This document shows positions 47,531-58,473 of a stretch of 64,000 nucleotides of DNA, piece by piece. Location of the stretch: positions 59,527,783-59,591,782 of the forward strand of contig CM057228.1 of the NCBI GenBank assembly GCA_029891385.1, read 5' to 3'. Each line of letters begins with the position of its first letter. Position 1 is the first letter of the stretch. The notes beneath the pieces were generated by a model that made no database searches, was not told the origin of the DNA, and was given only the letters and a program-made list of their open reading frames with translations. The stretch is from Erythroxylum novogranatense. Taxonomy: Eukaryota; Streptophyta; Magnoliopsida; Malpighiales; Erythroxylaceae. The position numbers were made by a program, and so were the translations under genes.

Positions 47531-48274
47531 GAAAATAGTAGCTCGTGCAACCTATGTTGATTAATGGTATCACGTGGCGATTCTTAAATGAAAAGAGAAG
47601 TCTTTTACGATACCTTGAGGCTTCTTGATCATTTGCCATATCCTCAAGACATCCACCTTGCGTGTACTATGTTCCCAATCACAGAGAACACAGAGATAAA
47701 GGTTGTTCGGACATTCAGCCAAGGTGTACAAAAGATTTTACAAAGGAAAGTCAAAATTATTTCACGAAGATAATGTTGATGATGATCTATCCATGATCAG
47801 TTGCGGAAGAGCTGCGGAAAATTGATGAAGCATGCATTCGCACAAGATCCAGATCAAAGCAAGTCTGTAGCCATACAAATCGTGCGGAAGGCTGTCCGAT
47901 GGGGAAGTATAAAACGAGGAACATTCTTGAGTTCCTTGTTCGCATAGTTCTTCGTATTAGGCCTCATGCTAGTACACTGCCTATAAGCACAAGCTTTATC
48001 CTCGCAAGGAAGGCGATTCTTGTCTTGCCGGTTCCTTTTGATCTAAATCTTCCGAAGCGCAACATTCATTCGTCCACCTACTTTTGAGATTAATGAAGAC
48101 TACACTCCATCTTCTGATGCCTATACTACTTCAATTCTTTTCGCTCCTCCATCAGCAGAAGCAGATCAAGCCTCTTCGTCAGATGAAGTCAGTAGATTAC
48201 GAGGTGAACTCAATGAAATAAAGGAGACGGTGAATGATCTAAAGAAGATGATAGCAGAACTGCTGAAGAACTAG
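47531..48274 (+). pseudogene. Envelope-like ORF of C2, 3' part
   Basis: It takes up the frame of 36358-37919 after C3. Blocks: HLPYPQDIHLACTMFPIT and VVRTFSQGVQKILQRK (47640-47760), a stretch with many small indels (47780-48080), and a C-terminal coiled-coil piece, DEVSRLRGELNEIKETVNDL to a TAG at 48272-48274. Such a terminal coiled coil is a feature of the SIRE extra protein. The PPT and 3' LTR follow. Confidence 0.75.
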
Positions 48275-48480
48275 AATCGATAATCATTTTTTATTATAAC
48301 AAATAGGGGGAGAGCAGGAAAAGAAGAAAATAATCAGAAGAGGAGAGGATGTTTAGATGAAGAAGGTGTGACCACAACAGACGAAGACAGGAAGAAGATA
48401 AGTTTTTTTGTCTTATTTTGCAACATCTGTAAATTTTGTTTTGTTTTCTTTTCTTTTCTTGTATGTAATTTGTTATATTC

Positions 48481-48494
48481 AAAAAGGGGGAGAT
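48481..48494 (+). other. PPT of C2
   Basis: AAAAAGGGGGAGAT directly precedes the TG of the 3' LTR. It is the priming site for plus-strand DNA synthesis. Confidence 0.85.
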
Positions 48495-49499
48495 TGTTAA
48501 GTCAGAATGACTTTACATATAAATGATTTTGATGTATAACAAATATAGTGAGATCAAAAACAAGAAAAACAAAACATCATGATTTAATTGGGAGGCAGAT
48601 CGAAGAAGGCGTATCTGAGATGAAGTCAGAAGATGACAAAGTTTGAATAAGCGAGAAAAGAGGCAGAGCGAAGTTGCAAGACATCGATCGAATCTGAGGA
48701 GCGTTGATACAAGTCAAACACAGACGAAGTTTGTCAAAGTAAAAAATCAACACAAACGCAGATGACACAAGACAATAAACAGACAAAGACACAAATGTAG
48801 ATGCAGACGCAGACGCAAAGCGAAGCGAGACGCAGAGCAGACGCATAAAAAAGAAAGACGCAAGAGTCGATTCGAGTTGAATTCTGAACTTAAGCGATTA
48901 ACGTTTCTTTAAAGATTAAAGATTCAAGATTCAAGAATCAAGAAGCGATTCTGAGCGAAGGCTATAAATACAAGTCAAAGTCGAAGACTGCAGAGTTAGC
49001 TGTTTTGAGAAAAAAAATTACACAAAGTGAATTAAGTGCGAATTAGCTGAACGCTATCTTACTGTAACAAAGTGTTCAAATACTTTTCTGAAAAGAAAGA
49101 GTTGTACAGATAGCCTGCAGAGGCTAAGTGTGAAAGAATCTTGGTGTAGAGACTGAAGAGGCTCGTGAAAGAATACTTGTAAAGTTTGAAGAGATAGTGA
49201 AATCTCGGAAGAAACTCGAGGATCGGGCGTAGCCAGGTTTGGGGTGAACCGGGATAAATCTGCGTGTCTACTACTCTCACTCTCTATCTCACTTTTAGTT
49301 TCAAAGTTGATCTTTATTTACTATTCATATACTTAGCATTGAAAAGTTTTGATCAATCGGGATTAATAAAATTACATAAAGAATTTTATTTCTAACAAGT
49401 AATTTGAAAAGATATTCAAAAGGAGAATACAATTCAACCCCCTTCTCGTGCATTCTATTATCATTTTATAAGTGTTGTATTAACTTCTGATTCACTTCA
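48495..49499 (+). repeat. 3' LTR of C2
   Basis: 1005 bp, partner of 30312-31366. It is shorter mainly through loss of CAGACG-rich bases around 48590-48860. The TSD GTGTA follows. Confidence 0.92.
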
Positions 49500-50095
49500 G
49501 TGTAAGACTCCAGTTTGTTGGACTGAATTAAGAGAAAACAAGATGATCGGGCTTGATATTGTGAAAGATATTGAAGAGAAAGTTCAAGTTATCCAAAGTC
49601 TAATGAAAAGAAAAATATCCTATATTGATTTAAAAAGGAAGGATATTGAGTATCAGGTAGGAGATAAGGTATTTTGAAAGTGTCATCATGGAGGAATATA
49701 CTTCAGTTTAGGAAGAAAAGTAAGCTCAGTCCACAACACATCAGTCTCTATGAGATTCTTAAGAGATTTGGACTAGTAGCTTATTAATTAGCTCTTCTTA
49801 AAAAATTGGCCAAGTTGCATGATGTGTTTTATGTTTCCATGTTAAGAAGATATGTGTCTGATGATGTATATAAGATTCTCGTTCAAGAAATTCAAGTATA
49901 ACCAGATTTTTCTTATAAGGAAGGATATATGTTTATCTTATCCAGAGAAGTTTGACAACTCAAAAATAAAAAAATACATCTGATGAAAGCACTTTAACAA
50001 CACCATGGACTCGAGGAAGCAATGTAGGAACCAGAATCAACCATTAGCACTCAATATTCTCAGCTATTCTTATCAGGTTTGAATGAAATTCTTTT
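49500..50095 (+). pseudogene. G1 integrase C-terminus with chromodomain-like tail
   Basis: It continues G1 after C2: TPVCWTELRENKMIGLDIVK (49509), EKVQVIQSLMKRKISY (49577), a LHDVFYVSMLRRYVSD segment (49815-49860) and a tail that in the family forms the chromodomain (about 49880-50030, with EFSYKEG-like and TWTRGSN-like traces in shifted frames). It is broken by stops. The chromodomain call is from family knowledge and position, not a clear motif. Confidence 0.7.
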
Positions 50096-50109
50096 AAGGG
50101 GGAGAGAAA
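50096..50109 (+). other. PPT of G1
   Basis: AAGGGGGAGAGAAA immediately precedes the TG of the 3' LTR at 50110. Confidence 0.88.
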
Positions 50110-52547
50110 TGCGCGGCCCCAAATTACACCCTTGTAGGAAAGTTACATGTCTATGAAAGTATATGTGATAGGTGTTAATGATTATGACTTGATTATATAT
50201 TACTTAAGCCTTGAATTTTGGTGTGATGGATTATAATTAGTAACTTGGAATTTATTGTTACAATTGGAAAATTGAAGAATTAAAATGTACATTTGGAGTA
50301 GGAAAAATGTAAAATGGCAAGACAAGTAGATATATGGAAACAATGGATGATTAAGCCTATACACTGAGTGACATGTGGCATAAGTAAAAAAGAGACAAAT
50401 GGTAGTAAAGTTAAATGACATTTGGCAGCATAATAAAAGGACAAGTAGGTCACTTTTAAGTATAACACGTTTCCTTTTTAAAACAAGGACACCTTGCATC
50501 AAAGGGTTTAGGCAAGTGCAGAATCATCCTTCATTCTAGTTGTTTCTGCTACCTTCTTTCTACACCATTCCTCTCACCATCGAAACATCATACCCTCACT
50601 TCTCTATGTTCTTACTTATGTTTATGTTTAATTACCTTATCCAAATACTACATCAAGAAAGCTACATCAAGGTATCTTCTATGATGTTTTCTTCTTAAGA
50701 TCATCCTACTTAGACCTTGATCTTGGAATTATGCATGTTGTATGGAAGGCTAGATTGGCTTATTCATTCCAGTAGGAGTTCAAGTTAAATATATAAATGG
50801 AATTCTAAACTTGATGGCATGTGGTAATACAAATTATATGATGTTTAAATTGGGAAAGAATATTTATTGTGTTTATGATAAAATGAGTTCTGGAAAGGAT
50901 GTTTGTATGATAGATTCTGTTTTGGTTTTTAAAGCAAGAAAGACAATGGTTTGTGAGCTTCTAAATGAATGATTTTGAATTGGAATTGGATGTGGATTTG
51001 ATGAGGAATTGAAGGATAATTAAGGTATAATTGAGGTGTAATTAATGGACTATGATGAAGTTATATTGAATTAAGTATGAAGGTGTTAAATTCTATAAAC
51101 AAATTGAAGGCACTAATAGTGAACCTTGTATTCACTCATCCCACGATCATGAGAGCTACATTAACTCCTTCTCATGGTTGTGGGAAATGCTTTGAAATTA
51201 GAAAAGTTTAGTTTTGTGCAATTGTTGAACAACATAAGGTTAAGACACTTTACAATGATATATTTGAGCTTGATTAAGGTTTGAAATGAACCTATTTTGA
51301 TGTTGAATTAGTTGGTTAAAGGTTGAATAAGTTTTTAAATGCTAATTAAGGTGATAACTTAAGGAATGGAATGTTTGATATCAATGTATCCAATTTTAGA
51401 ATATTTGAATTGCTCAAGGGATGAAGGTGTTCTTATGAACACAAATGTGATCCAAGGGATTTAAGTAATGTGATTTAGTTATGAATGTTTAGGAATTGGG
51501 AATTTGTATGAGCATATATGATGTGTAGTTACTTAATGCTATTATTGATCCATTGTTACAAATGCTTAAATTCATAAGGAATATTAAGTTGTTCAGGTGC
51601 GAAAGAGTGTATTCAATTTGAGCATAAGGAAATAAATTCCTACGTTATGCATTATTTCTCTTACATGTGATTCTAAAATGTGATATGTGTTACTTTAAAC
51701 CTGCCAAGTCCTAGTTGTGGGTAAAAAGGCATACCTAAAAAGGTCATCTATTTCTGTACTTAGACACTAAGGTGTCTTCTGTTCTTAGACACTACAGTGT
51801 CTTCCATTTTAGAGACTCAAGTCTCTTTTGTTTCTGTAGATACCAATCATAGGTATCTTCTATTTTGTTCCTGTTATCCACTTCTATAAAAAGGATTAGT
51901 AGGCAATTCTATTTGTGTTTTGATATTAGTTCTAATCTAAAATAATTATATCGTGATCTGATACGCTTATATTCTATTATGATGTAAGCATATTCTGTTA
52001 TGATGCATTTATGTTCTGTTCTGATGCAATTAATAGCCTAATTACTCTCTGATTTGAATAATTAAAGATTGCATGTGATAAGCCATGATTCATTTGCTTA
52101 TAAATGCTAGACGACTGTTAGAAGCAGTCGCCATCTTGTATCATATTTAGTTATTCCCCACCGAGTTGTATGCTTAGCATAGTGGTTATTCCTCCATGTG
52201 GGTCTCAATAAAAAAGATTAAGGCTGGGACAACCATAGTGGCCAAAAAAGGTTATGTTATAGTTTAGAAGATGTTATGTTTAAGTTTTTGAGTTGTATTT
52301 AAAATTATTAGACATATTTGTATTTTATGTAAATGGTTTGTAATGTCTATGAGACAGGATAGATTTGAATTTAAGGCATATTTTGATAAATACAATGTGT
52401 AAATTTTGATATGTTTATAGCTCAACATTCGAATGAATTGTGAAGTATGTTGCCTTATTTTTAGGCTTTGCTGGAATATCTTGATATGTTCTACGCTTGT
52501 TTTGTGTGGCACCCGTATATCCTCTTAGGGGGTATTAGAATGTTACA
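50110..52547 (+). repeat. 3' LTR of G1
   Basis: 2438 bp from TGCGCGG to TTACA, paired with 7792-10236. Clearly diverged by substitutions, so older than C2 and C3. Followed by TSD TCTTA. Confidence 0.9.
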
Positions 52548-53426
52548 TCTTATTTCATTGGCATCAAGATCCATAGAGAAAGATCTCAAGGCATTTTGGG
52601 TTTGTCTCAAGAGACCTATATCAACAAAGTTTTAGAGAGACATTGGATGAAAGATTGTGCACCAAGTGTAGCACCCATAGTGAAAGGTGATAGATTCAAT
52701 TTGAATTAATGCCCGAAAATTGATTTTAGACGGGAACATATGAAAAACATTCCATATGCTTCAAATGCTGGAAGCTTTATGTATGCTCAGATTTGCACTA
52801 GACCTGACATTGCATATGTTGTTGGAATATTGGGTAAATATCAGAGTAACCTTGGTGTTGACCACTAGAAAGCTGTAAAGAAGATTATGAGATATCTTCA
52901 GGGCACAAAAGACTACATGCTTATGTATAGGTGAACTAAAAACTTGAAAGTAATTGAATACTTCAACTCAGACTTTACTGGCTACATTGATTGAAGAAAG
53001 TCATCATCTGATTATATTTTCATGCTAGCTGGTAGAGTTATATCTTAGAGAAGTGCCAACCAGACCTAGATTGCTACTTCTACTATGGAGGCTGAGTTCA
53101 TATCATGTTTTGAGGCCACCTCATATGGTGTATGGTTGAAAAGTTTTATATCTGAGCTTAGAGTTGTCGATTCAATTTCTAAGCCATTAAAGTTGTACTA
53201 AGACATCTCAGTTGTGGTTTTTGTGGCTAAAAATAACAAGAGTGGAAGTTGAAGTAAGCATATTGACATTAAGTATTTATCCATAAAAGAACATGTTAAG
53301 GAAAGGAAAGTTTTCAATGAACACATTAACACTAAGTTGATGATTACGGATCCTTTAACTAAAGGCATACCACCTAAGTAGTTTAAGGATCACATAGTAC
53401 TAATGGGATTTGGTTCCATAATGTGA
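52548..53426 (+). pseudogene. C1 RT end and RNase H
   Basis: It continues the C1 frame after G1: IKIHRERSQGILGL-like (52560-52605), a DCAPSVAPIVKGDRFNL segment (52655-52705), MKNIPYASNAGSFMYAQ (52740), LRYLQGTKDYMLMYR-like (52890) and RNase H with MEAEFISCFEATSYGVWLKS (53082) and LMITDPLTKGIP (53337), ending GFGSIM and a TGA at 53424-53426. Trp and Gln codons replaced by TAG are frequent (for example 52866, 52929 and 53046). Confidence 0.85.
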
Positions 53427-56350
53427 TTTTTATTGTACATTTTTTGCTTTAATTGAACTCCTATTTAATTTGATGTCTTCTCATACGGTTTTGTGCACAT
53501 ATAATTGATTTTTTTAGAAATATCTTTCAGTTTGGACCTAGAATAAACATATGGTTTATTCATTAAGCTTAAGGGCTAGTAATGAGAGACTTTATATATT
53601 GTAATACATGGAAAATAATACTCGCTATAGGAGGACCTATCGCTATGATTCATATATTTAGTTTCTTGTTATGTTTGATGTAGGGTTAAATGGACCAAGT
53701 TGGATAATGTTAAATTTTTTCCTAAAATCTGGTCCATTTAATGGTTTACATTAATCACGTAAATGCCCATACATCATAATTTTCATCTTCTATGATGGGT
53801 AGAGATGATGAAGCGATGAAACATATATTTTTGGGTCCCTATCCTTGGCTTCACATAACTAGAACTGGACATCATCAAGTTTTAGAGATCAGAGGCTAAA
53901 AGATTCAAATACTTTCTTAAATCATTGATGGATAGAACTTGGGTGCAATGGTTGGAGGTATTCTTCTGTTATGCTTTTGCTTGCTGAACATTTAGCTTAA
54001 CATGCATGTATCTTGTTTATACATAAATAATCTTATGTTTTAAGATGCATGCTTGTAGCGCCCCCTTACCACAGGGTACACATCGGGACATCCGCAGGTC
54101 ATTCCGGTACATATCCTACGATAAAGGTGAGCTACGATCAATCACTACAAACACTTCACTTGGCATCATAATAAAACGTCAGTATAAAAATCACAATATT
54201 TTTTAAACCAAAATTTTCCTCATTTCATTTCATCAAAACCAGAAGTTTACACGTCTGTCATCTTTTACTGTCTGTACATCAATTCAAAAAACATAGTACA
54301 AATGTTACATGAAAAAGAAAAAATACAGCAAATCTATCTAGGTCATCCCAAAAGTCCCAACTGACCGACCTGTGAGCCATGACTTCTCTCACCAACACAA
54401 TCTACACGGCAGGAAAAGTCCCTTTGGAGCTGGGAGTCTACTCTCGGTCCTGAAAAAAATGTTGCAATTTTGGGTGAGTTTGCGAACTCAGTGAGGTAAC
54501 CATTATCGATGGTTCGCTCAATTCATGCAACAATCAGGCATATCACAAATTATTTCATAATTTCACATACATCATAAGTACCACATGATCACATTAGTAA
54601 CACATTTTATTTTCAAATAAGCATAAGGCATTTTGCCTTTCACCATTCAAATATATGTAAGCAAATGCATATGAAATGCTCATGTGACCCTTTTTCCAAT
54701 TTATTACGGTGTTGTGATCGAGCACCTGCACTGTCCCAATATGGGCACATTAATCGTTAAGCCTGAGGCTCTAAATCACTAGGACTCGAGGCCCAAATAC
54801 AATCATTGAGCTTTTAGCTCTCGGTGACTGCTCCGATCATAACTGTCATTATCTGAGTATGCATTCATGTATGAAATGCATATGTGACAATTAAGCAGTA
54901 TATACATCACAATCAACACATGTGTCACAATTTATCACATAACAAGTAAGTAGTTCTCAAATTCACATACAAGTAACACTTCTATGTCATAGCTCCCCAG
55001 TACATCGGACCTTCTGTCCAGAATTCACAATCACAATCAATCTTAAACCCACCATTATTCACCACAAAATTATAAGCAATCAATAATTGAGGAAACCATC
55101 TAGTTTACTCACCAATAGCTTCCGAAGCTAATGCTTGGAAGTCTCGGCAACGTCTGTAGGTTGACGTTCCAAATGCGCCTCTATAACAGTTAAAATATAC
55201 AAATATTACCAAGTGTACAATCAGAAATGTTTAATAATGCACATGGAGAAATTAAAATGTGTATAATGCATATTCGTGACATTCCCAACATTATTCCAAA
55301 AATTCTCATCATAAAATTATCCTCTAAATATTAGAAATTAATAGACACCAAAATCACTCAATTCGGACCTCTATAGGTTCAATTATTGTTAAAACACTGA
55401 CCAGAAAAATAATTACTCGGTTTTCTCAATTTGACCTAATCAATCTACATCAATTTCATCTCTAAAAATTCACAATTTAACATAGAAATGAAATTAAATA
55501 TTTCACGAATCCGACCTCTCAAAAATCAAGTCAATCGGAGGTCGGATGAAAAAGTTATTCACAAAAGAATGAGAAAGGGTCACATTTCTTAAAAATAAAA
55601 ATAAATAAAAAAATAAAAAAATAAAATAAAAAAATAAAAAAGTAGAAGTTGGGTTTCGCACCCAGCTTCTCGCACCCTCGCAATCTCGCGAGGGCGAAAT
55701 AGCCCAAATAATTTTTTTCTTTTTTTTTCAAATTTCCACTTAATCCCCTCTTTTTCAACATGCATAACTTGCAATCTAGAACTCCAAAATTTGCAAACTT
55801 AGTATCAATGGAAAGACCAAAGAAAGCTCTACAATTTCTATGTAGAGCTTGAAAACTAATTTCACTTCTAAAGGTGTCAAAAACTCAATCAAAGTTACTG
55901 CCTACACGTTTACCTCCAAAACAGTACCATAATCATCTAAAAATCATAACTTCTTATCCCCTTAGCCAAAAATTCCATAATTTATATCAATGAAAAGATA
56001 AAAACATAATATAAAACTATCATGAAGCACTTAAAGGCAATTTCAACCTCTAAATGGGTCAAAATCTCAATCAAAGTTTCTGCCCCCATAATTTCACCCT
56101 AAACCATAACCAAACTTTAAAATTCATAACTTACAATCCCTACATCCAAAATTAGCATATTATACCTCATTACAAAGCTAAGACATTCCTCTACAACTTT
56201 TCATAAGACCACTTGAGCTAATTTAAACCATAACAGTCCAGAATTGGCTTCAAAGTACAGTAACCACAAAACCCATACTTAGAGACATTTCACACACAAA
56301 GCACATTAATACTTTGAAATACCATCTGAAAGTTCACAAGTCATAACTTT

Positions 56351-56939
56351 TGTTGGACCCCACACCTAGGCTAGCATTTCCCACCCAGCGTGTGTTTGCA
56401 GGTTATACCGCGGCATCCAACACAAATCAGTATTGTCCTCTTTAGTGGAAATCGAACACCCAACCTCAAGGTGTTTGCGGGTTATACCGCGGCATCCAAC
56501 ACAAATCAGTATTGTCCTCTTTAGTGGAAATCGAACACCCAACCTCAAGGTTTTGTTGCTTTTACAACCACAAATCAGTATTGTCCTCTTTAGGTGGGAA
56601 ATGCTAGCCCAGGTGTGGGGTCCAACATTTAAAAGGCACCTTTTTAATGTAGAGCCCGACCTCTACCGCCATCACTCCAGGTATTGTCCTCTTTGGCACT
56701 TGCGTGAGTCACAACTCGAACACAAGACCTCATGGTTTTGTTGCACTTTAAGTGCACGCCTCTTATCATTGAGCCAGTTGGCTCAATGGTAAGAGGCGTG
56801 CTTGAAAAAGCAACAAAACCTTGAGGTTGGGTGTTCGATTCCCACCAAAGAGGACAATACTGATTTGTGTTGGATGTCGCGGTATAACCCGCAAACACAT
56901 GCTAGGTGGGAAATGCTAGCCCAAGTGTGGGGTCCAACA
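56351..56939. mobile_element. Fold-back element with tRNA-like promoter boxes, 589 bp
   Basis: The ends are TGTTGGACCCCACAC and GTGTGGGGTCCAACA. Perfect 5-bp duplications ACTTT flank it (56346-56350 and 56940-56944). The outer 120 or so bases on each side are inverted copies of one another. Inside, the left arm has a 79-bp direct duplication (starting at 56402 and 56481). The centre (56690-56860) is two tRNA-like units head to head. The terminal bases equal those of S1 and S2. It could be a SINE-derived fold-back, a TRIM-like LTR unit, or a palindromic derivative mobilised by the S1/S2 family. Confidence 0.75.
56771..56850 (+). other. tRNA-like RNA polymerase III promoter unit (SINE-like)
   Basis: A-box-like TGGCTCAATGG at 56779-56789 and B-box-like TGTTCGATTCC at 56832-56842, 42 bases apart, as in tRNA-derived SINEs. 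A second, diverged unit faces the other way (B-box-like GTGTTCGAGTTGTG read on the minus strand near 56725; A box mirrored at about 56765-56777). Not a tRNA gene: the acceptor and anticodon arms do not fold. Confidence 0.6.
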
Positions 56940-58473
56940 ACTTTCAACCTCAAAATCAAAAAATGTCATTCTTAGTGGAGATATAAAGCCAACAAGAAAA
57001 TCTTCAACTTTCATGAAGACCAATTTGGCAAAATCTGTCTCAATCATCCTAGAAAAATTCCTAAAGTTTCAGATCAAAATTTTCCATGTTAGTGTCACAA
57101 AAATAGCATTATTCATCCTGCACATATTGCCCACTTTCAAATCAAAATTTAGAACCCTTCAAGCCAAAATTAGATAGCACATCCTTAATAAGAATTCGAG
57201 TCAAACTTCTCAAGTTTAATTCAAGCCAAACCTCATCTTAATTGAATAACCATATAAAAAGTTATGATCAAATCTTTGAAACATATACAAATCCAATTTT
57301 CCAGATTCTCAACCTAACTCAATTTCTACCTCTTCCATACCATTTCTAAACCAATTCTCACTCAATTCACTTCATATATCCACCATAACTAACTCACAAC
57401 CTATCCTTGAACTTTAGTCCACAAAATTACAGCACACACACTCAATCATCTTCCTTTAATAAACACTCATCTAACATCATTAAAATCAATCCAAAACAAC
57501 TCAATTTACCTATACCATATTCAACATCATTCATTAACTTCTACCTCATCAATCATCAATCAACCAGGGAAATAACATACCCATATCCACCAAATGCAAT
57601 TTCATGCAATTAATGCACAAGACATCACAATTAATTCATTTAACTACCAATTTATACATAAAGCACAATTCTTACCTATTTAAACCTTCAAATCTTCCAA
57701 AACCACAAACTCTCTAATTTCCTTCACCACACACACGATCATCATCTTCATCTTGAGGGGGTGAGGTTTAGATTTTGTTTAATGACCAAAAGAAGATCAA
57801 GCCAAGAGGAAAAAATGGTAGAAAGGATGAGCAAAATTTCAAAGGAACCAAAGAAGAGGAGAGCTATGAGAGAGAAGGAGAAAATCACACTTAAACACCA
57901 AAGAAACCTTAGACAAGGAGAAGCATCGAGAATGATTAGAAAGAAGGAGGATTTTTAATTAAAAAGATAGTGGATTTAAGGCCATGTTTGGCTCCACATG
58001 TCCACTTCTTAAAACCTAAGTCCAATTTCTACACTAATCATCTCCCAATTTTCAATGGCTCAAATTAATAAATCCGAAAATCATTTATCTAATTTCCAGT
58101 GCCATTGGACAGTAATTTCTACTACTGGTAACCAATCAGTCTGCCACTTGGCATCTTTTCTAGTCTGGAAAAGTACCTCAAAATTTCTAAAAAAAATTCT
58201 AAAATTCTCAAAAAATTCAAAACTCACAAAGACCCACTCCAATTCAATTTTCAAGCACAAAAATCATATTTTTCACAATAAACACATTAGAGACACATAT
58301 ACCAGGAAATGCCATGAATGCATATACAATCATTACATGTGCAAAATTTATTATTCACGTGTATATATGAATGCATGAACATAACAAAACAATTTTAAAC
58401 ACTCCTAACCTTTTCCAAATTACTATTTTACCCTTCCCATCGGTGATGGGATGTTACAATGCTTCAGTTTACA

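Larger units (their letters stand above)
30312..49499 (+). mobile_element. C2: SIRE/Maximus-like Ty1/copia retrotransposon
   Basis: The LTRs are 30312-31366 and 48495-49499, with perfect 5-bp TSDs GTGTA (30307-30311 and 49500-49504). The PBS is the initiator Met type and the PPT is AAAAAGGGGGAGAT (48481-48494). The order is gag with zinc knuckle, protease, integrase, RT, RNase H, then a long extra ORF before the 3' LTR, which is the hallmark of the SIRE/Maximus lineage. C3 is inserted in that extra ORF. The first 4 kb are well preserved; from about 34640 onward small indels accumulate. Confidence 0.9.
7792..52547 (+). mobile_element. G1: Tekay/Del-like Ty3/gypsy chromovirus carrying G2 and C2
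   Basis: The LTRs (7792-10236 and 50110-52547) are about 2.44 kb each. An initiator Met tRNA PBS follows the 5' LTR and a classic PPT, AAGGGGGAGAGAAA (50096-50109), precedes the 3' LTR. The TSDs are TTTTA (7787-7791) and TCTTA (52548-52552), one mismatch. The coding remnants are the gag start (10364-10500), RT/RNase H (28090-29330), integrase (29331-30311) and the integrase C-terminus with a chromodomain-like tail (49500-50095). Most of gag and protease is absent. LTR length, PBS and the C-terminal tail fit Tekay/Del. Two elements, G2 and C2, sit inside it. Confidence 0.85.
54054..58458 (-). mobile_element. S3: solo LTR in minus orientation, 4.4 kb
   Basis: The + strand ends are TGTAGCGCCCCC and GGGATGTTACA, flanked by perfect ATGCT duplications (54049-54053 and 58459-58463). 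No internal region is present. The orientation is set by resemblance of its minus strand to S2 (a shared order of segments around 55650-55900, including the GCGAGGGCGA island). It contains a nested 589-bp element; without it S3 is about 3.8 kb, close to S2. Non-coding apart from chance ORFs. Confidence 0.88.
1227..58473 (+). mobile_element. C1: outermost Ty1/copia retrotransposon, host of all other insertions
   Basis: The pieces in order are a truncated 5' LTR (1227-1473), PBS, leader, gag remnant (6181-6875), RT part 1 (6836-7791), RT end plus RNase H (52548-53426) and 3' LTR (53708-58473, interrupted). The two RT pieces meet at the G1 insertion point with a near-perfect 5-bp duplication. 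LTR homology is clear: 1229-1473 matches 53815-54053 plus 58464-58473. Protease and integrase are missing, because the coding remnant passes from the nucleocapsid end of gag straight into the region before RT. Frequent stops indicate an old, dead copy. The 3' LTR ends at 58473. The C1 TSD cannot be checked because the left end is beyond the window. Confidence 0.8.
53708..58473 (+). repeat. 3' LTR of C1, interrupted by S3
   Basis: It starts TGTTAAATTTTTTCC after AAGTTGGATAA, is broken at 54053 by S3, and its last 10 bases (TCAGTTTACA) stand at 58464-58473. Without S3 and one TSD copy it is about 356 bp. The stretch 53427-53707 before it is a non-coding 3' tail of C1. Confidence 0.8.

Noticed and set aside
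56433..56898. Open frames of 84 and 119 codons and a possible tRNA gene
   Set aside because: The frames follow the inverted arms and repeat the same peptide pieces. The tRNA-like boxes lack foldable acceptor and anticodon arms, so I call a SINE-like unit, not a tRNA.
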